Shown piece by piece: positions 47,118 through 49,140 of a DNA stretch of 49,140 nucleotides. The notes below the pieces were generated by a model. That model did no database searches. It was not told the origin of the DNA and was given only the letters and a program-made list of their open reading frames with translations. Numbering within the stretch: position 1 is the first letter of the stretch; each line of letters begins with the position of its first letter. Source of the DNA: Gemmatimonadota bacterium (GTDB lineage Bacteria > Gemmatimonadota > Gemmatimonadetes > Gemmatimonadales > Gemmatimonadaceae); the NCBI GenBank assembly GCA_003223425.1, contig QHVA01000069.1, positions 1 through 49,140 on the forward strand. The letters run 5' to 3'. A program made the translations under genes and the position numbers.

Positions 47118-49140
47118 ATGTTCTCATCAACCAATCGCCTCGGCTTTCGCTCCCGCGTAGCAGCCGGGCTTATCGCGGGTCTATCGATCCTGGCTGGCTG
47201 CGAACACGCGCTGACGACCGAAAGCACGCGTGGTTTAGCGCCAGAGTTGCCCCGGCTCGTCGTGAACCCAGGTGATTACGTCAAGATCTACGTCCACGCC
47301 TTCCAGGATGACTGGGAGCTGTTTATGGGCGACCGCGTCACCACCGGGCTTCAGACCGTACCCAATGTGGTGTTCATCTACACGACGGCTGGAGATGGCA
47401 ATCAGAGCGCCACCTATTGGCAGTACCGGGAACGCGCGTCCCAAGCAGCAATGGATGTGTTGATTGGTGCTGGCAGTTGGACTTGCGCCAATCAGCCTAT
47501 ACAGGCGCATCAGATCTGGCGCTGCGTCAAAGGTGGTGCGGTCGCCTATTTCATGAGGCTTCCCGATGGTGCGCCGAGCGGCGAAGGATACTCGGGCAGA
47601 GGCAGCATGGCTATGCTGCGGGACGGTCAGCAGGCAACTCTCGCCGCTCTCGACGGATCGACGACGTACACGTCATGGACTGACTTCTACACGACGATTC
47701 GCGCGATAGTCGACTACGAGTCGAACAACCAGGCCGCGCCATTCGTTGAGGTTCACGCGCCGGAGTACGACCGTACCGCAAACCCGAACGACCACCCGGA
47801 TCACCTCGCTACGGCCGACGCAGTGCATGCGGCTGCAGGCACACGGTCCTGGAACCTCGCGTGGTACGTCGACTACCAGACGAAAAACCTCGCCGTCAAC
47901 CTGACGCAGGCGCAGCACGACCTCAAGCAGGCAGTTTTTTACGCATACGACAACTTCATGGGAGCCGGCGGGTACGGACGCGAGCAATGGGAGTCTGATT
48001 ACCAAGCCTGGCTTTCGCGAACCTACGTACGTACGGCGATATCGACGCCTCCCCCACCTCCAGCCACACCGACGAACCTTCAGGCAGTCGCACGCTCCGG
48101 AACCCGCATCGATCTTACATGGACCGATAACGCTACCAACGAGACGGGATATTACGTAGAGCGCGCGCCGGACGTCGCAGGAGTCGCCGGCACGTACACG
48201 CAGATCGCAACGCTCGCGAGCAACTCCAACAGCTTCAGCAGCACGGCTCTGTCATCGAACACCGCGTACTGGTTCCGCGTTCGCGCCTTCAACGCGACTG
48301 ATGTCTCCGCCTATTCGAACCAAACCAGCGCAACCACGTTCCTCGTGCCGGCGGCGCCGACGAACTTGCAGGGTCAGGCGATCTCCACGACCAGAATCGA
48401 CCTCACGTGGACAGACAACGCCACTAACGAGACTGCCTATCTACTCGAACGCGCGCCGGACAATGCTGGAGTTGCGGGCACGTACGCGCAGATTGCCTCG
48501 CTCGCTGCAGGGTCTACGGCCTACAGCAATACGGGACTGAATGCGAATACCCGGTATTGGTACCGCGTTCGTGCGGCTACAACAACGGACTCGTCGGCGT
48601 ACGCTACGCCGACCTCCGTGACCACGCAGCAGGGACCTGCGGCGCCCACCAACCTGCAGGCAGTGGTGATTTCCGCGACGCAGATCAATCTGACGTGGAC
48701 AGACAATGCTACTACCGAGACCGGATATACCGTCGAGCGGGCTCCCGACAACAGCGGTGCGCCCGGCACCTTTGCCGCGATCGCGACGCTTCCCACCAAC
48801 TCCGTCAGCTACAGCGATGTCGCGGCGAGCCCTAATACCCGCTACTGGTACCGCGTTCGCGACTTCACAGCTCTCGACGTGTCGGCATATTCGGCGCAGG
48901 TGAACGCTACAACGCCGCCACTTCCGCCTGCCGCGCCCACCAACCTCCAGGCGCAGGGGACCTCATCGTCCAGCGTCGACTTGTCGTGGACCGACAACGC
49001 GGACAACGAAACCGGATTTCTGATCGAGCGCGCACCGGATAATGCAGGAACTCCTGGCACCTTTGCTCAGATCGCATCGGTCGGAGCCAATGTCGTCGCG
49101 TTCTCAAACACCTTGCTCAACCCGAGCACTCGGTACTGGT
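47118..49140 (+). CDS. PIG-L-like deacetylase lipoprotein with fibronectin type III repeats (3' end outside window)
   Basis: The frame is open from the ATG at 47118 to the right edge with no stop. A lipoprotein signal ends ILAGC (Cys28). Residues about 50-300 resemble PIG-L/LmbE zinc-dependent deacetylases: IYVHAFQDDWELFMGD (59-73 region) stands for the AHPDD block, and NDHPDHLATADAVHA (about 224-238) for the histidine block. The usual first-block histidine is Phe62 here, with a histidine two residues earlier (His60). Fibronectin type III repeats follow. The protein could remove acyl groups from a surface polymer, or have become a binding protein. Codon use looks like its neighbours. AGGA lies just upstream of the start. 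Confidence 0.8.
   Translation, partial: MFSSTNRLGFRSRVAAGLIAGLSILAGCEHALTTESTRGLAPELPRLVVNPGDYVKIYVHAFQDDWELFMGDRVTTGLQTVPNVVFIYTTAGDGNQSATYWQYRERASQAAMDVLIGAGSWTCANQPIQAHQIWRCVKGGAVAYFMRLPDGAPSGEGYSGRGSMAMLRDGQQATLAALDGSTTYTSWTDFYTTIRAIVDYESNNQAAPFVEVHAPEYDRTANPNDHPDHLATADAVHAAAGTRSWNLAWYVDYQTKNLAVNLTQAQHDLKQAVFYAYDNFMGAGGYGREQWESDYQAWLSRTYVRTAISTPPPPPATPTNLQAVARSGTRIDLTWTDNATNETGYYVERAPDVAGVAGTYTQIATLASNSNSFSSTALSSNTAYWFRVRAFNATDVSAYSNQTSATTFLVPAAPTNLQGQAISTTRIDLTWTDNATNETAYLLERAPDNAGVAGTYAQIASLAAGSTAYSNTGLNANTRYWYRVRAATTTDSSAYATPTSVTTQQGPAAPTNLQAVVISATQINLTWTDNATTETGYTVERAPDNSGAPGTFAAIATLPTNSVSYSDVAASPNTRYWYRVRDFTALDVSAYSAQVNATTPPLPPAAPTNLQAQGTSSSSVDLSWTDNADNETGFLIERAPDNAGTPGTFAQIASVGANVVAFSNTLLNPSTRYW
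48063..49140 (+). repeat. Array of fibronectin type III repeats in the lipoprotein gene
   Basis: Repeats begin at 48063, 48354, 48642 and 48933, with units of 291, 288 and 291 bases and the last cut by the edge. Each opens APTNLQ-like, continues with DLTWTDNATNET and YVERAPDNAG-type strands, and ends RYWYRVRA-like. Similarity between units is high enough to suggest recent tandem duplication. Confidence 0.9.

Noticed and set aside
48063-49140. CRISPR or other non-coding repeat array
   Set aside because: The repeats are about 290 bases, keep a reading frame and encode fibronectin type III domains.

Overview
The window looks like chromosomal DNA of a GC-rich, Gram-negative-type soil or aquatic bacterium, most likely a member of Gemmatimonadota. 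The pointers are an alternative complex III operon, a Ser/Thr kinase fused through one membrane helix to a TolB-like propeller, several lipoproteins built from bacterial Ig-like (Big_2) domains, and an exosortase-A-like polysaccharide gene set. This assignment is an inference; no rRNA or other phylogenetic marker is present.

Layout. (1) 2-4877: the distal part of an alternative complex III (act) operon: the Fe-S end of ActB (cut by the left edge), ActC, ActD, ActE and ActF. (2) 4984-5219: a tRNA-Ala(TGC) gene with its own promoter, then a hairpin terminator. (3) 5387-8194: the kinase-propeller protein. (4) 8243-13678: a signalling block with two paralogous receiver proteins carrying degenerate GGDEF domains, a soluble histidine kinase and an Ig-domain lipoprotein. 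(5) 13675-31932: the first part of a large extracellular polysaccharide locus: a WbpP-like epimerase, a VanZ-family protein, a DUF3473-type deacetylase, a FemAB-like protein, a DegT aminotransferase, a low-molecular-weight phosphatase, an acyl-AMP ligase, an NAD-synthase-like protein, an asparagine-synthase-like amidotransferase, an acyl carrier protein, an SGNH-like protein, a hexapeptide acyltransferase, two glycosyltransferases, a second deacetylase and a CapK/PaaK-like ligase. (6) 31982-37159: three lipoproteins sharing one C-terminal domain, on stalks of five, two or no Ig domains. (7) 37244-46758: a CapA-like protein, four more glycosyltransferase and assembly genes, a Wzx flippase, an O-antigen ligase/polymerase, an ATP-grasp enzyme and a second hexapeptide acyltransferase. 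(8) 47118 to the right edge: a PIG-L-like lipoprotein with fibronectin type III repeats, cut by the edge.

The most striking signal is regulatory. Three GEMM-I (cyclic di-GMP type) riboswitch aptamers can be read directly. One precedes a receiver/degenerate-GGDEF gene (9203-9281, minus strand). Two precede Ig-domain lipoproteins (9582-9664 plus strand; 34120-34202 minus strand). Those two share a duplicated cassette: an upstream element, a 15-base identical block, the aptamer, a short post-aptamer hairpin and a similar lipoprotein signal peptide. A plausible reading is that cyclic di-GMP tunes surface adhesin-like proteins together with a polysaccharide made by the surrounding genes, with a receiver that has lost its cyclase signature inside the loop.

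Genes within each strand run are tightly packed, with many 1-4 base stop/start overlaps, so translational coupling is likely. No exosortase, PEP-CTERM substrate, Wza/Wzc export protein or initiating sugar transferase is visible, so the locus is probably completed outside the window. I saw no CRISPR array, insertion sequence, phage gene or rRNA.
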